Notes: generated by a model not told the origin, from the sequence alone. A stretch of DNA of 64,000 bases from Hymenobacter busanensis (GCF_008727865.1 NZ_VTWU01000006.1:248001-312000); one strand, 5' to 3'; positions 1 to 10,811 are shown, numbered from the stretch's first letter. Numbers and translations: made by a program.

Positions 1-2259
1 GCCGCGCTGGGCTTTTTGCAGCTCGGTGGCCAGCTTGATGCGCTGGGCCTCGCCCCCGCTCAGCTCGGTAGCCGGCTGGCCGAGGCGCAGGTAGCCCAAG
101 CCCACTTCGCGCAGCACCGTGAGGGCGCGCTGCACGGCCGGCTCTTCGTCGAAAAAGGCCCAGGCGTCGTCCACCGTCAGGGCCAGTACCTCGGCAATGT
201 TTTTGTCACGGTAAGTTATTTCGAGGGTTTTGGCGTTGTAGCGGGCGCCGTGGCAGGTGGGGCACGGCGCGTACACGCTGGGCAGGAACAGCAGCTCCAC
301 CATCACGAAGCCTTCGCCCTGGCAATGCTCGCAGCGGCCCTTGGCCACGTTGAAAGAGAATCGGCCGGCGTCGTAGCGGCGCTTGCGGGCGGCGGGCGTG
401 GCGGCAAACAGCTTTCGCACGTGGTCGAAGAGGCCGGTATAGGTGGCCATGTTGGAGCGCGGCGTGCGCCCGATGGGTTTCTGGTCGACGCGTACCAGCC
501 GCTTGATGTGCTCCATGCCGCTCACGATGCGTCCGCCGGTTTCGGGGGCCGCCGTGCGCTCCAGTGGGTCAGTTTCCTCGTCTTCCGGTACCAGCTCGTG
601 CCCCAGGTGTTCGGCCACCAGCTCCACCAGCACTTGGCTTACGAGGCTCGATTTGCCCGAGCCCGACACGCCGGTGACGGTGGTAAACACGCCCAGCGGG
701 AAATCCACGTCGAGGGCCGCAAGGTTGTTGCGCGTTACGCCTTGCAGGCGCAGCCAGCCGCGCGGGGCGCGCGGCTGGCGTGGCGTGGCGTGGCCCGGCT
801 CGGCAAACAGGTAATGCCGCGTCTGCGAGTTGTCGATGTTGGCCAATCCGGCGGGCGGGCCGCTGTAAAGTACTTCGCCGCCTTGCTCACCGGCGGCGGG
901 CCCCACGTCCACCAGCCAGTCGGCCTGGCGCACCACGTCCAAGTTGTGCTCGACCACAAAGAGCGAGTTGCCGGCTTTTTTGAGCGACGCCAGGGCTTTC
1001 AGCAGGGCCTCGGTATCAGAGGGGTGCAAGCCGGCGGAGGGCTCGTCGAGCACATATACCACGCCGAACAGATTGGAATAGAGCTGCGTGGCCAGGCGCA
1101 GGCGCTGCAATTCGCCGGGCGACAGCGTGGGCGTGCTACGCTCCAGCGACAAATACCCCAGCCCCAGATCGAGCAGCACGGCGAGGCGGGCGCACAAGTC
1201 GGCGGCAATGCGCTGGGCTACCACGGCCTGCTCGGGGTGGGCGGCGTCGTGGTGCTTGCGGCCGGGCGCGGTGCCCTCGGCAAAGGGCCGCAGCAGCTGG
1301 GCCACGCGCTTGAGCGGCAGCCGCGACATGTCGGCAATATCGAGCCCGGCGAAAGTAACGGCCAACGACTCGGGCCGCAGGCGTTTGCCGTGGCAGAGCG
1401 GGCATTCGGTGCTCAGCATGTACTGCAGGGCGCGTTTTTTCATCAACGGACTCTGGGTGGTGCCAAACGTGTGCAGCACGTAGCGCTTCACGCCCGTGAA
1501 GGTGCCCATGTAGTTGGGCGGCTCCTTGCGCTTGAGGGCCCGCTGCGTTTCGGCGGGCGAATAGCCGGGGTACACCGGCACCACTGGCTGCTCGTCGGTG
1601 TACAAAATCCAGTCTCGGTCTTTCTGCGGCAACTCCTGCCAAGGCGTGTCCACGTCGAAGCCGAGCGTCACGAGAATGTCGCGCTGGTTTTGGCCGCCCC
1701 AGGCCGGGGGCCACGCCGCAATGGCCCGCTCCCGAATGGTGAGCGTGGGGTTGGGCACCATCGACTGCTCCGTCACGTCGTAGATGCGGCCCAGGCCGTG
1801 GCAGGTGGGGCAGGCGCCTTCGGGCGTGTTGGGCGAAAATCCTTCGGCGTACACAATGCCCTGCCCGGCGGGGTAGTGTCCGGCCCGCGAATAGAGCATG
1901 CGCAGCAGGTTCGAGAGCGTGGTGACCGAGCCCACCGACGAGCGGGTGGTGGGGGTGCCCCGCTGCTGCTGCAAAGCCACGGCCGGCGGCAGCCCGTCGA
2001 TGCGGTCGACGGCGGGCACGCTCATCTGGTGAAACAGCCGCCGCGCGTAGGGCGACACCGATTCCAAATACCGCCGTTGGGCCTCGGCGTAGAGCGTGCC
2101 GAACGCCAACGACGATTTGCCCGAGCCCGACACGCCGGTAAACACCACCAGCGCGTCGCGCGGAATGTCCACGTCGATGTCTTTGAGGTTGTGCTCCCGG
2201 GCGCCGCGCACGTGCACGAAACCGGTGAAATTCTGGGAAGAAGGCGAAGATGTGGGCAT
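1..2259 (-). CDS. uvrA: UvrA2-type excinuclease ABC subunit A (3' end cut by window)
   Basis: ATPase of the UvrA family, which recognises damaged DNA. I translated 753 codons from ATG 2259 to the window edge without a stop. Walker A GVSGSGKSS is at residues 42-50 and a second GVSGSGKSS lies near residue 530. Zinc-binding CPTC starts at C150, CPLC is at 286-289, and CEHC and CPTC pairs follow the second Walker A. LSPGELQRLRLA precedes VLDEPSAGLH, and LSGGEAQRIKLA is close to the edge. Only about 100 residues separate the first Walker lysine from the first zinc cysteines, against roughly 215 in E. coli UvrA. The missing block corresponds to the UvrB-binding domain, so this is the UvrA2 class, linked in other bacteria to DNA-damage or drug tolerance. 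The UvrA call is firm; the UvrA2 subclass is inferred from spacing. No uvrB is visible nearby. Confidence 0.93.
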   Translation of the reverse strand, partial: MPTSSPSSQNFTGFVHVRGAREHNLKDIDVDIPRDALVVFTGVSGSGKSSLAFGTLYAEAQRRYLESVSPYARRLFHQMSVPAVDRIDGLPPAVALQQQRGTPTTRSSVGSVTTLSNLLRMLYSRAGHYPAGQGIVYAEGFSPNTPEGACPTCHGLGRIYDVTEQSMVPNPTLTIRERAIAAWPPAWGGQNQRDILVTLGFDVDTPWQELPQKDRDWILYTDEQPVVPVYPGYSPAETQRALKRKEPPNYMGTFTGVKRYVLHTFGTTQSPLMKKRALQYMLSTECPLCHGKRLRPESLAVTFAGLDIADMSRLPLKRVAQLLRPFAEGTAPGRKHHDAAHPEQAVVAQRIAADLCARLAVLLDLGLGYLSLERSTPTLSPGELQRLRLATQLYSNLFGVVYVLDEPSAGLHPSDTEALLKALASLKKAGNSLFVVEHNLDVVRQADWLVDVGPAAGEQGGEVLYSGPPAGLANIDNSQTRHYLFAEPGHATPRQPRAPRGWLRLQGVTRNNLAALDVDFPLGVFTTVTGVSGSGKSSLVSQVLVELVAEHLGHELVPEDEETDPLERTAAPETGGRIVSGMEHIKRLVRVDQKPIGRTPRSNMATYTGLFDHVRKLFAATPAARKRRYDAGRFSFNVAKGRCEHCQGEGFVMVELLFLPSVYAPCPTCHGARYNAKTLEITYRDKNIAEVLALTVDDAWAFFDEEPAVQRALTVLREVGLGYLRLGQPATELSGGEAQRIKLATELQKAQRG

Positions 2260-2356
2260 AGCAAAACAGCGTCGGAACATCTTGCCATACGAGCCTTGCG
2301 CAGAAGTATCTAACCGCCGCCGCTGCGCTGCGGTGTTACCCCACTTTCTGAAACAG

Positions 2357-2884
2357 TTACAGGGGCTTTTTGAGGACGAGAAGCGTGAGCGGCTGCCGGG
2401 GCTGACCGTGGCTGGGGCCCGTAGGGAAAGGCTGCGTTTCGCCGGTGGGCTGGTACCCTCGGCGGGCGTACCAGCCGAGCAGGTCAGGGCGCTGGGCCAG
2501 CACCGTCATGCGCACGGCGGTGCAGCCGTGGCGGCGGGCATGGTCTTCGGCGGCACTCAGCAGCAAACGGCCAATGCCGCCCGCCTGCCGCGCCGGATCG
2601 ACGGCCAACAGCCCCACATAGAGGTGCGGGCCCTGCACTTCCACGTACACGCTGCCGAGCAGGTGGTGGTTGGCGCTCCGGCAGGTAAGAATGGCCGCCC
2701 CGGGCGTAGCGAGTAGGGCCTGCAGGGCCGCCGGCTCGGTGCGCGGGCCCTTCAGCAGGTGGGCTTCGTGCGTCCAGCCGGGCTGCGTGCCCGTGCCGCG
2801 GTAGGCCTGGTTTACCACCGTTACCAATTCGGGAATATCGGCGGCCGTGGCAGTGCCGAGGGTCCGTGCAGCATCGTCGTTCAT
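2357..2884 (-). CDS. GNAT-family N-acetyltransferase
   Basis: Predicted acetyl-CoA-dependent N-acetyltransferase of 175 residues, the usual size of a single GNAT domain. The fold's order is visible: an N-terminal strand and helix (AADIPELVTVVNQAYRG), a central strand (LLGSVYVEV), then YVGLLAVDPARQAGGIGRLLL, whose QAGGIGRLL matches the acetyl-CoA loop Q/RxxGxG/A. After it come AVRMTVLAQRPDLLGWYARRG and a C-terminal strand. The substrate cannot be told from sequence. It lies between the LRR-kinase gene and uvrA on the same strand, 97 bp before uvrA, so the three may be co-transcribed. ATG 2884 is the only good start. Confidence 0.85.
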   Translation of the reverse strand: MNDDAARTLGTATAADIPELVTVVNQAYRGTGTQPGWTHEAHLLKGPRTEPAALQALLATPGAAILTCRSANHHLLGSVYVEVQGPHLYVGLLAVDPARQAGGIGRLLLSAAEDHARRHGCTAVRMTVLAQRPDLLGWYARRGYQPTGETQPFPTGPSHGQPRQPLTLLVLKKPL

Positions 2885-2909
2885 AAGGGTAAAACTACAG
2901 CTGGCGCAG

Positions 2910-4244
2910 CTAGGCGGGCATGGTCCGCAACTCGTGTAGCTGGCGCTCCACCTTAGCCAACAACGGGCGCGCCGCTACAGTCGGCTGCACGCAACTTGCC
3001 TGCAGTTTCCGGAGCGCCGCAACGGTGGGCTCCGCGGCCGCGGGGGCATCGAGGCGCGCCAGCAACTCTTCGAGCAAATGCCCGAACGCGCACACTTCCA
3101 GCCGCTGCACGTTTTCGGCGGTAGCCAGGTCGGCGGGGTCAAAAAAACCGGCGGCGCCAAAGTCGCTCAACCGGCAACGGCCGTCGGCGGTGGCTAGGAT
3201 GTTGTGGGCGTATAAGTCGCCGTGCAAGATGCCTTGGGCGTGCAGGTGCCGGACGGCCGCCGCAATGCCGTGGGCCAGCCGCAGCATTACCGGCAGCGAA
3301 AAGCGGACCTCGGGCGCGTACACGTCGCGGGTGCAGGTGGCAAAGCTGGGCGGACCGGCCAACACGCGGTATTCCGGGCCCATCAGCTCCAGCACCAACC
3401 CTTCGGCCCCGGTGGGGTGGCCGGTAATCTTGCCGGCCACGGCTATCAGGTGCGGGTGGGCGCCGGCCGCAATGCAGGCCGTCATTTCGCTGTGCGGAAG
3501 TCCGTCGCTGGTTACGGCGCCCTTAAACAGCTTCACGGCTACCTCGGCGGGCGGCGCGCTTCGCTCCCATTGCGCCCGGTAAATGACACCCGATGCGCCT
3601 TCGCCCAACTGCTGCTGCACGGCCAATTCCTGCCATTCTATCCCACCAATGGGGTGGCGGGCCAGCACGTCGGCTTCCAGCCGGTCACAGAAGGGGTTGC
3701 CGGCGTAGGCCAGCCAGGCCAGGCGCGGCAGCGCGAGCAGCCACGCGGGCAGCACCTCGAAGCGGTTGGCGGCAATGCGCAGCAGCTCCAACTGCCCGCA
3801 GCCGGCCATGCTGGCCGGCAGCTCGGTAAGCCGATTGCCGGCCAGCATGAGCTTTTGCAGGTGCTGACAGCGGCCAATTTCGGGCGGCAGGGCGGTCAGC
3901 TGGTTGTCGGTGAGGATGAGCCAGCGCAGCTTGGGCGGCAGCGCGGCGGCGGGCAGCTTGCGAATCTCGTTGGCCTTAAAACCCACCATGCGCAGCTCGG
4001 GGCACTGGCCCACGGCTGCGGGCACGTGGGTGAAGCAGTTGTCGGAGCAGAACAAGATGCGCAACCGGTGCAGGCGGCCCAGGTCGGCGGGCAGGTCGGT
4101 GAGCTGGTTGCCGGAGAGGTTGAGGATTTCCAGGGTATCGGCCAGGTCGAAGATTTCGCGGGGAAACTCGGTGAGGCCGGCGGCCAGGTCGAGGCGCGTG
4201 GTGCCGTGGAGCGCGCCGGCGCGCAGCTGTTCGAGGGTGTGCAT
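2910..4244 (-). CDS. Leucine-rich-repeat protein kinase
   Basis: 444-residue protein with two halves. Residues about 15-185 are tandem leucine-rich repeats of the LxxLxLxxNxLxxLP type (LEILNLSGNQLTDLP, LRWLILTDNQLTALP, LQKLMLAGNRLTELP). Residues about 205-440 are a eukaryotic-like Ser/Thr kinase: glycine loop GEGASG 214-219, VAVK with K238, catalytic loop HGDLYAHN with D343 and N348, and DFG at D361. All catalytic residues are present, so it should be active. There is no signal peptide or membrane segment, so it is probably cytoplasmic, with the repeats presenting substrate or sensing a partner. The frame stays open 75 codons upstream, but that stretch is low-quality sequence reaching into the divergent M3 peptidase region, so ATG 4244 is preferred. 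The target is unknown. Confidence 0.85.
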   Translation of the reverse strand: MHTLEQLRAGALHGTTRLDLAAGLTEFPREIFDLADTLEILNLSGNQLTDLPADLGRLHRLRILFCSDNCFTHVPAAVGQCPELRMVGFKANEIRKLPAAALPPKLRWLILTDNQLTALPPEIGRCQHLQKLMLAGNRLTELPASMAGCGQLELLRIAANRFEVLPAWLLALPRLAWLAYAGNPFCDRLEADVLARHPIGGIEWQELAVQQQLGEGASGVIYRAQWERSAPPAEVAVKLFKGAVTSDGLPHSEMTACIAAGAHPHLIAVAGKITGHPTGAEGLVLELMGPEYRVLAGPPSFATCTRDVYAPEVRFSLPVMLRLAHGIAAAVRHLHAQGILHGDLYAHNILATADGRCRLSDFGAAGFFDPADLATAENVQRLEVCAFGHLLEELLARLDAPAAAEPTVAALRKLQASCVQPTVAARPLLAKVERQLHELRTMPA

Positions 4245-4407
4245 CGGGCAAAGGTCGGCAGTGGGGCCGACGCGCGGAAACCGGAGCCGCTTGGTGGCGC
4301 GGCGTGGCGCACCCGATTCTCGCCCAGCAACTGAGCCGTCGGAGGGCAGCGGTGCCAATTGTGCGCTATCTTCGGCAGCAACCCGTTCCCTTCTCAGCCC
4401 CGTACGC

Positions 4408-6636
4408 ATGTCGCACCCGCGCTTTTTCTCCGGCAAATTTCTGCTGACCCATGCTTTTCTCACCCTCAATCTGGCTTACGTCGTGAGCCCCGCTCCCGGC
4501 CGCGCCCAATCGGCTCCGGCCGTGGCTTCTACCGCTACCAACCCGCTGCTGGCGCCCTGGTCCGGGCCCTACGGCGGCGTACCGGCGTTCGACAAGGTGA
4601 AAGTCGAGCAGTTTAAGCCGGCGCTGGAGGCCGCTATGGCCGAAAACCTGCGCGAAATCGACGCCATTGCCGGCAACCCGCAGCCCGCCACTTTCGCCAA
4701 CACCATTGCCGCCCTGGAGCGGGCCGGCCAGCGGCTCGACGAGGTGCAAACGGTGTACGGCATCTGGTCGGGCACGCTCAGCACGCCCGAGGTGCAGGCC
4801 ATCCAACGCTTAATGGCGCCGCGCCTGGCTGCGTTCAACGACCAGATCAACCAGAACGCGGCCTTGTTTAAGCGCATCGAAGCCGTCTACAATTCGCCCG
4901 ACAAGAAGAAGCTCACGCCCGAGCAGCAGCGCCTCGCGTGGCTGTACTACAACAACTTCGTGCGGGCCGGCGCCAAGCTCGACGCCACGGCCAAAACCCG
5001 CCTCTCGGCTATCAACCAGCAGCTGGCGGGGCTGTTCACGCGCTTCAGCCAGAACGTGCTGGCCGACGAAACCGACTCGGTGCTGGTGCTGAAAACGCCA
5101 GCCGATCTGGCCGGGCTACCGGCTTCGCTGCAGGCCGACGCGGCCGGTGCCGCCACCGCCCGGAAAATCGCGGGCGTGGCGGGCGTCATCACCAACACCC
5201 GCTCCAGCATCGAGCCGTTTCTGACGTACTCCGACCAGCGCAAGCTGCGCGAAAAAGCGTGGCGCATGTTCTACAACCGCGGCGACAACGGCGGCGCCCA
5301 CGACAACAACGCCATCATCAGCGAGATTCTGCAGCTGCGCGCCGAGCGGGCCAAACTGCTGGGCTACGCCACCCACGCCCACTGGCGCCTCGACAACACC
5401 ATGGCTAAAACGCCCGAGGCCGCCATGGCCCTGATGGAGCAGGTGTGGAAGCCGGCCGTGGCCCGTGCCAAGCAGGAAGTGGCCGACATGCAGGCCCTGG
5501 CCCAAAAAGAAGGCGCCGCGTTCAAGATTGCTCCCTGGGACTACCGCTACTACGCCGAGAAAGTGCGCAAGCAGCGCTACGACCTCGACCAGAACGAGGT
5601 GCAGCAGTACCTGCAGCTGGATAAGATGCGCGAAGGCATGTTTTGGGTGGCCGGCGAGCTGTTCAACTTCACCTTCGCGTCCGTAACCAACGTGCCCGTG
5701 TACCACCCCGACGTGAAGGTGTGGGAGGTGAAAGACAAAACCACCGGCAAACACGTGGGCCTGTGGTATTTCGACCCGTATGCCCGGCCCGGCAAACGCT
5801 CGGGCGCCTGGATGAACGCCTACCGCAACCAGCAGCGCCTGGAGGGCAACGTGACGACCATCGTATCGAACAACTCGAACTTTGTGAAGGGCAAAGACGG
5901 CGCGCCGACGCTCATTTCCTGGACCGATGCTTCCACCCTGTTCCACGAGTTCGGGCACGCCCTGCACGGCTTGTCGTCGAGCGTGACGTACCCGTCCCTC
6001 TCGGGTACCAGCGTGGTGCGCGACTACGTAGAGTTTCCCTCGCAGGTGCTCGAAAACTGGCTACCCACCCCCCAGGTGCTGCAGCGCTTCGCCGTGCACT
6101 ACCAAACCGGCAAGCCCATTCCGCAGGCCCTCGTCGACCGCATCGAAAAGGCCTCCACGTTCAACCAGGGCTTCGAAACCACCGAGTTTCTGGCCAGCGC
6201 CCTCGTGGATATGAAGCTGCATTTGGCCGGCGCCCAGAAAATCGACGCCGACAAGTTTGAGCGCGAAACCCTGGCCCAGCTGGGCATGCCCGCCGAAATT
6301 GTGATGCGCCACCGCACGCCGCAGTTCTCGCACGTTTTCGCCTCCGATTCGTATTCGGCCGGCTACTACAGCTACCTGTGGTCGGTGGTGCTGGCCGCCG
6401 ATGCCTTCAGCGCCTTCACCGAAGCCGGCGGCCCCTACGACAAGGCCGTGGGCCAGCGGCTGGTTCAGAACATCTTCTCGGTGGGCAACACCGTGGACCC
6501 CGCCGACGCCTACCGCGCCTTCCGCGGCCGCGACCCGAAAATTGATGCGCTGATGCGCGAGCGGGGCTTCCCGGTACCTACGGCTCAGCCGGCCAAGCAA
6601 CCCGCCGCCCAAAAGCCAGCCAGCAAAAAAAGCTAG
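4408..6636 (+). CDS. dcp: M3-family peptidyl-dipeptidase (Dcp/oligopeptidase type)
   Basis: Zinc metallopeptidase of 742 residues that degrades oligopeptides, matching the usual length of Dcp/PrlC proteins. The zinc motif HEFGHALH begins at H513 (H513, E514, H517), followed by the typical M3 stretch with DYVEFPSQVLENW. Near the C-terminus SDSYSAGYYSYLWS is the family's substrate-binding tyrosine/glycine loop. The N-terminus from ATG 4408 has a hydrophobic stretch (FLLTHAFLTLNLAYVV) ending in RAQS, consistent with a signal peptide and a periplasmic enzyme. The frame is open further upstream, but those codons are antisense to the LRR-kinase gene. The C-terminus ends in an Ala/Lys/Pro tail. A strong terminator follows at 6661. 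Dipeptidyl-carboxypeptidase versus oligopeptidase A specificity is not certain. Confidence 0.93.
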   Translation: MSHPRFFSGKFLLTHAFLTLNLAYVVSPAPGRAQSAPAVASTATNPLLAPWSGPYGGVPAFDKVKVEQFKPALEAAMAENLREIDAIAGNPQPATFANTIAALERAGQRLDEVQTVYGIWSGTLSTPEVQAIQRLMAPRLAAFNDQINQNAALFKRIEAVYNSPDKKKLTPEQQRLAWLYYNNFVRAGAKLDATAKTRLSAINQQLAGLFTRFSQNVLADETDSVLVLKTPADLAGLPASLQADAAGAATARKIAGVAGVITNTRSSIEPFLTYSDQRKLREKAWRMFYNRGDNGGAHDNNAIISEILQLRAERAKLLGYATHAHWRLDNTMAKTPEAAMALMEQVWKPAVARAKQEVADMQALAQKEGAAFKIAPWDYRYYAEKVRKQRYDLDQNEVQQYLQLDKMREGMFWVAGELFNFTFASVTNVPVYHPDVKVWEVKDKTTGKHVGLWYFDPYARPGKRSGAWMNAYRNQQRLEGNVTTIVSNNSNFVKGKDGAPTLISWTDASTLFHEFGHALHGLSSSVTYPSLSGTSVVRDYVEFPSQVLENWLPTPQVLQRFAVHYQTGKPIPQALVDRIEKASTFNQGFETTEFLASALVDMKLHLAGAQKIDADKFERETLAQLGMPAEIVMRHRTPQFSHVFASDSYSAGYYSYLWSVVLAADAFSAFTEAGGPYDKAVGQRLVQNIFSVGNTVDPADAYRAFRGRDPKIDALMRERGFPVPTAQPAKQPAAQKPASKKS

Positions 6637-6660
6637 CGGCTAAATCAAGTGACTTCGTAC

Positions 6661-6695
6661 AAAAAAAGCCCTGGCAGCGTGCCAGGGCTTTTTTT
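6661..6695. terminator. Bidirectional intrinsic terminator
   Basis: Perfect 15-bp inverted repeat: seven A, then GCCCTGGC, loop AGCGT, GCCAGGGC, then seven T. It is read as stem plus U-tract from either side and sits between the convergent M3 peptidase and NCS1 transporter genes, so it should terminate both. Confidence 0.93.
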
Positions 6696-6731
6696 GTTTC
6701 GCGCCGATAAGCAGTTTGCCGGAGCCGGTCG

Positions 6732-8231
<1,500 letters not shown>

Positions 8232-8342
8232 GCGAGGGGGCGTTTGGTGGTTGCCCCGTAAATAAAGCAGTTTGCGCAAGCTTTTCGCGCTCAACGGCTT
8301 CGCTTTCTTGCCTGATCCGGCCGCCCGCCTTAGGCGCTAGCA

Positions 8343-8609
8343 CTAATACAGCGTACCGGCGCTGCCGAAGGGCCCTTTGCCGGGGTAGGGCGTCGGGGCG
8401 GCCGCGCGCAGGGCCCCCGACGCATCTTGGCCCACGCCCGACGTTTCTGCGGCGGAATGGGTTGCATGCCCGGCCTCCCCTTTGCCCTGCACGTCGCGGC
8501 CCAGCCGGATAAGCCGTTTCGCGCCGAAGAAAATCAGCCCAACGACCAGAGCGAGCATCATTACCTCGGCGGCCAACTGACCAAGGGCAAGCAGAAACAA
8601 CGTGTGCAT
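8343..8609 (-). CDS. Small single-span membrane protein, TatA-like layout
   Basis: 88 residues: an N-terminal membrane span (LAAEVMMLALVVGLIFFGAKRL) followed at once by a basic amphipathic stretch (IRLGRDVQGKG) and a Gly/Ala/Pro-rich tail. This resembles twin-arginine translocase TatA/TatE, where a short span ends in FG-x-KKLPEL-ARGLGKG. The conserved FG is present, but the following KKLPEL is altered. I treat it as TatA-like in topology only; it could equally be an unrelated small membrane protein. It lies 111 bp upstream of the NCS1 gene on the same strand. The 227 bp between it and selO hold no gene I can support. Confidence 0.5.
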   Translation of the reverse strand: MHTLFLLALGQLAAEVMMLALVVGLIFFGAKRLIRLGRDVQGKGEAGHATHSAAETSGVGQDASGALRAAAPTPYPGKGPFGSAGTLY

Positions 8610-8836
8610 GAGAGGAAACAGCTACCGAATTGCGCCCAACCCGCGGTGTGGGTACCGCTGAGCGTATGAGCCACGGTAAAGATGATGTGCCCAAGGCTTA
8701 CCGTAGCTACTATTCGACCAGTGCGGTATACTGCTCGACAATAGCCGGTTTTTGCGCCATCAGTATTTTCCCGGCCACAACGCCCTGCGCAAGGCCTGCG
8801 CCCCCGCCGCTTCCAGAACCAAGAAACACGTACCAG

Positions 8837-10432
8837 TTACGAGCTGCACGAAAGCGTAGCGCTGCCTGGTTTTTCGCGGGCCCACTCCGGTCGTTTGGCG
8901 GCCAGCTCGTTGTGCTCGGGCTGTTCGGCAAACGGGGTTTTCAGCACTTCCATCAGCCGGTTCAGTGGGGCCAGGTCACCGGTTTCGGCGGCCTCAATGG
9001 CCTGCTGGGCGAGGTAGTTGCGCAGCACGTATTTGGGGTTGGCGGCCAGCATACTTGCCCGAATGGCCTCCGGGGCGGCCGATTCCTGCCGCAGGCGTTG
9101 GGCGTATTGCCGCAGCCAGGGCAGCAAGGCGGCGGAGTTACTTTCCGGGTAAGCGGCGGCGTTCAGCACTTCCTGGAATACTGTTTCCTCGTTGTGGTCA
9201 ACGGCCAGCAGGGCCGGCGCGGCGTGCGCGAGGCGGCGGAAAAACACCGTCATGTCCACGGCGGCGGCGGCCAGGGCTTCCAGCAGCGTGGCGGCCAATG
9301 CCTGGTCGTCGGCAGTGGCTTGCTCGGTGAGGCCCAGTTTGCGCAACATCAGCTGGTGGCGCGTGGTGTTCAGGGTGGTCACGTACTCGTCGAGGCCTTG
9401 GCGGAGCGCCTGCACATCGGGCACCAGCGGGGTAAGGGCCTGGGCCAGCTGCATCAGGTTCCAGAGGGCCACGCGCGGCTGCTGCCCAAAGGCGTAGCGG
9501 TGGGTAGCGAAGTCGGTGGTGTTGGGCGTCCAGTCGGGCTCGTAGGGCTCCAGCCAGCCGTAGGGGCCGTAGTCGATGGTAAGGCCCAGAATCGACATGT
9601 TGTCGGTGTTCATCACGCCGTGCACAAAGCCCACCGACATCCACTGCGCCACCATGACGGCGGTGCGCCGGCCCACCTCGGCAAACCACCGCAGGTACAC
9701 TTCCGCCGACGGTTCGCCGAGGTCAGGGAAATGGTGGCAAATCACGTAGTCGGCCAAGGCGCGCAGGTTGTCGGTTTCGCCGTGGGCCGCCAGTATCTGG
9801 AAGTTGCCGAAACGCACGAAGGTGGGCGCCACCCGCGCCACAATGGCGCCCGGCTCGGGCTGCGGGTTGCCGTTGTAGAACATGTCGCGCACCACCGTGT
9901 CGCCGGTGGCTACTAGGCTGAGCGCCCGCGTGGTGGGCACGCCCAAGTGGTGCATGGCCTCGGAGCACAGAAACTCCCGCACCGAGGAGCGCAGCACGGC
10001 GCGGCCGTCGGCTCGGCGCGAGTAGGGCGTGGGGCCGGCGCCTTTCAGCTGTATTTCCCAGGTGGTGCCGTCTTGGGCCGTCAGCTCGCCCAACGACATG
10101 GCGCGGCCGTCGCCGAGCTGCCCGGCCCAGTTGCCGAACTGGTGCCCGCCGTAGCGCGCCGCAAAGGGCCGCATGGAATCGACGATGAGGTTGCCGGCCA
10201 GGGCATCGACGGCGGGGCCGCGCTCGGGCGGCTGCTCCAGCCCCAGAAACGCGGCCAGCTCAGCCGACCACGCCAGCAGACGCGGATCGGCCACGGGCGT
10301 GGGTTGCACGGGCGAATAGTGGAAGCCGGGCACCTGGCGCGGCTGCAGGTTTATTTTAGTTTCTCCGCGCAATCCTTCGACGAAGGAATTGCGGAACGCG
10401 GCTTGGTGGAATTGCTGGGCTTTGCTGGGCAT
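8837..10432 (-). CDS. selO: SelO protein adenylyltransferase (UPF0061/YdiU)
   Basis: Pseudokinase-fold enzyme that transfers AMP from ATP to Ser/Thr/Tyr of protein targets, studied in E. coli and mitochondria in connection with redox homeostasis. The 531 residues match the family throughout: RYGGHQFGNWAGQLGDGRA, QLKGAGPTPYSRRADGRAVL (the flipped ATP-binding region), FVHGVMNTDNMSILGLTIDY with the metal-binding NTDN, and DYGPYGWLEPY. It ends in CSS (C529-S530-S531), the bacterial cysteine form of the selenocysteine-Ser-Ser tail in animal SelO. The start is ATG 10432; a TTG two codons upstream is also in frame. It is monocistronic by position. Confidence 0.96.
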   Translation of the reverse strand: MPSKAQQFHQAAFRNSFVEGLRGETKINLQPRQVPGFHYSPVQPTPVADPRLLAWSAELAAFLGLEQPPERGPAVDALAGNLIVDSMRPFAARYGGHQFGNWAGQLGDGRAMSLGELTAQDGTTWEIQLKGAGPTPYSRRADGRAVLRSSVREFLCSEAMHHLGVPTTRALSLVATGDTVVRDMFYNGNPQPEPGAIVARVAPTFVRFGNFQILAAHGETDNLRALADYVICHHFPDLGEPSAEVYLRWFAEVGRRTAVMVAQWMSVGFVHGVMNTDNMSILGLTIDYGPYGWLEPYEPDWTPNTTDFATHRYAFGQQPRVALWNLMQLAQALTPLVPDVQALRQGLDEYVTTLNTTRHQLMLRKLGLTEQATADDQALAATLLEALAAAAVDMTVFFRRLAHAAPALLAVDHNEETVFQEVLNAAAYPESNSAALLPWLRQYAQRLRQESAAPEAIRASMLAANPKYVLRNYLAQQAIEAAETGDLAPLNRLMEVLKTPFAEQPEHNELAAKRPEWAREKPGSATLSCSS

Positions 10433-10751
10433 GGGCAACGGGCGTAGGGCAGCGCCCCCGAGCGGCGGGTAGCGGGCGGCGCAAGTTCGCTAACGCCGCC
10501 CACCCGTGGAAGATTCGGGGGCCGGCCCACCGGACCCGGCAGCCCGCCGAACCCGTTGCGCACCGCGCAGGCAATCTTTTTCCGGAGAAGCATTGCTTAT
10601 TCTGGAAACCTGCGTTTCTTCGCTGCTCACGCCTCTATCCTTATCCGGCCCCGCACCGGCCGGCGTTGCCCTTACCGTACTGCTTAACCCGTTTCCGCTG
10701 CCCGGTTGGGCAGCGTGTGTTTCATCTTTTTCATCACTAGCATGAGCGTAA
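10433..10751. other. Intergenic region, nothing recognised
   Basis: About 320 bp between the selO start and the small T9SS-type ORF. The short ORFs here have no recognisable domain or good start and look like chance frames in GC-rich DNA. It must hold the divergent promoters, but no -33/-7 pair stands out. Confidence 0.5.
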
Positions 10752-10811
10752 AGATTACCCTCCCAGCGCGTAGCACGAAAAACGAATCTCTGGTTTCTTT
10801 GGCTGCTGGCC

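Noticed and set aside
16-2313. 765-codon open frame on the plus strand
   Set aside because: Antisense to uvrA, with no recognisable domain; a shadow caused by GC-rich codon use. The minus strand gives clear UvrA motifs.
3222-4334. 370-codon plus-strand frame over the LRR-kinase gene
   Set aside because: Its repeats mirror the leucine-rich repeats of the true gene on the other strand; no domain of its own.
8837-8860. Selenocysteine in SelO
   Set aside because: The C-terminus reads Cys-Ser-Ser with an ordinary TGC codon; there is no in-frame TGA.
10506-10745. 79-codon frame before the T9SS genes
   Set aside because: No domain, no plausible signal peptide, and competing frames on the other strand.
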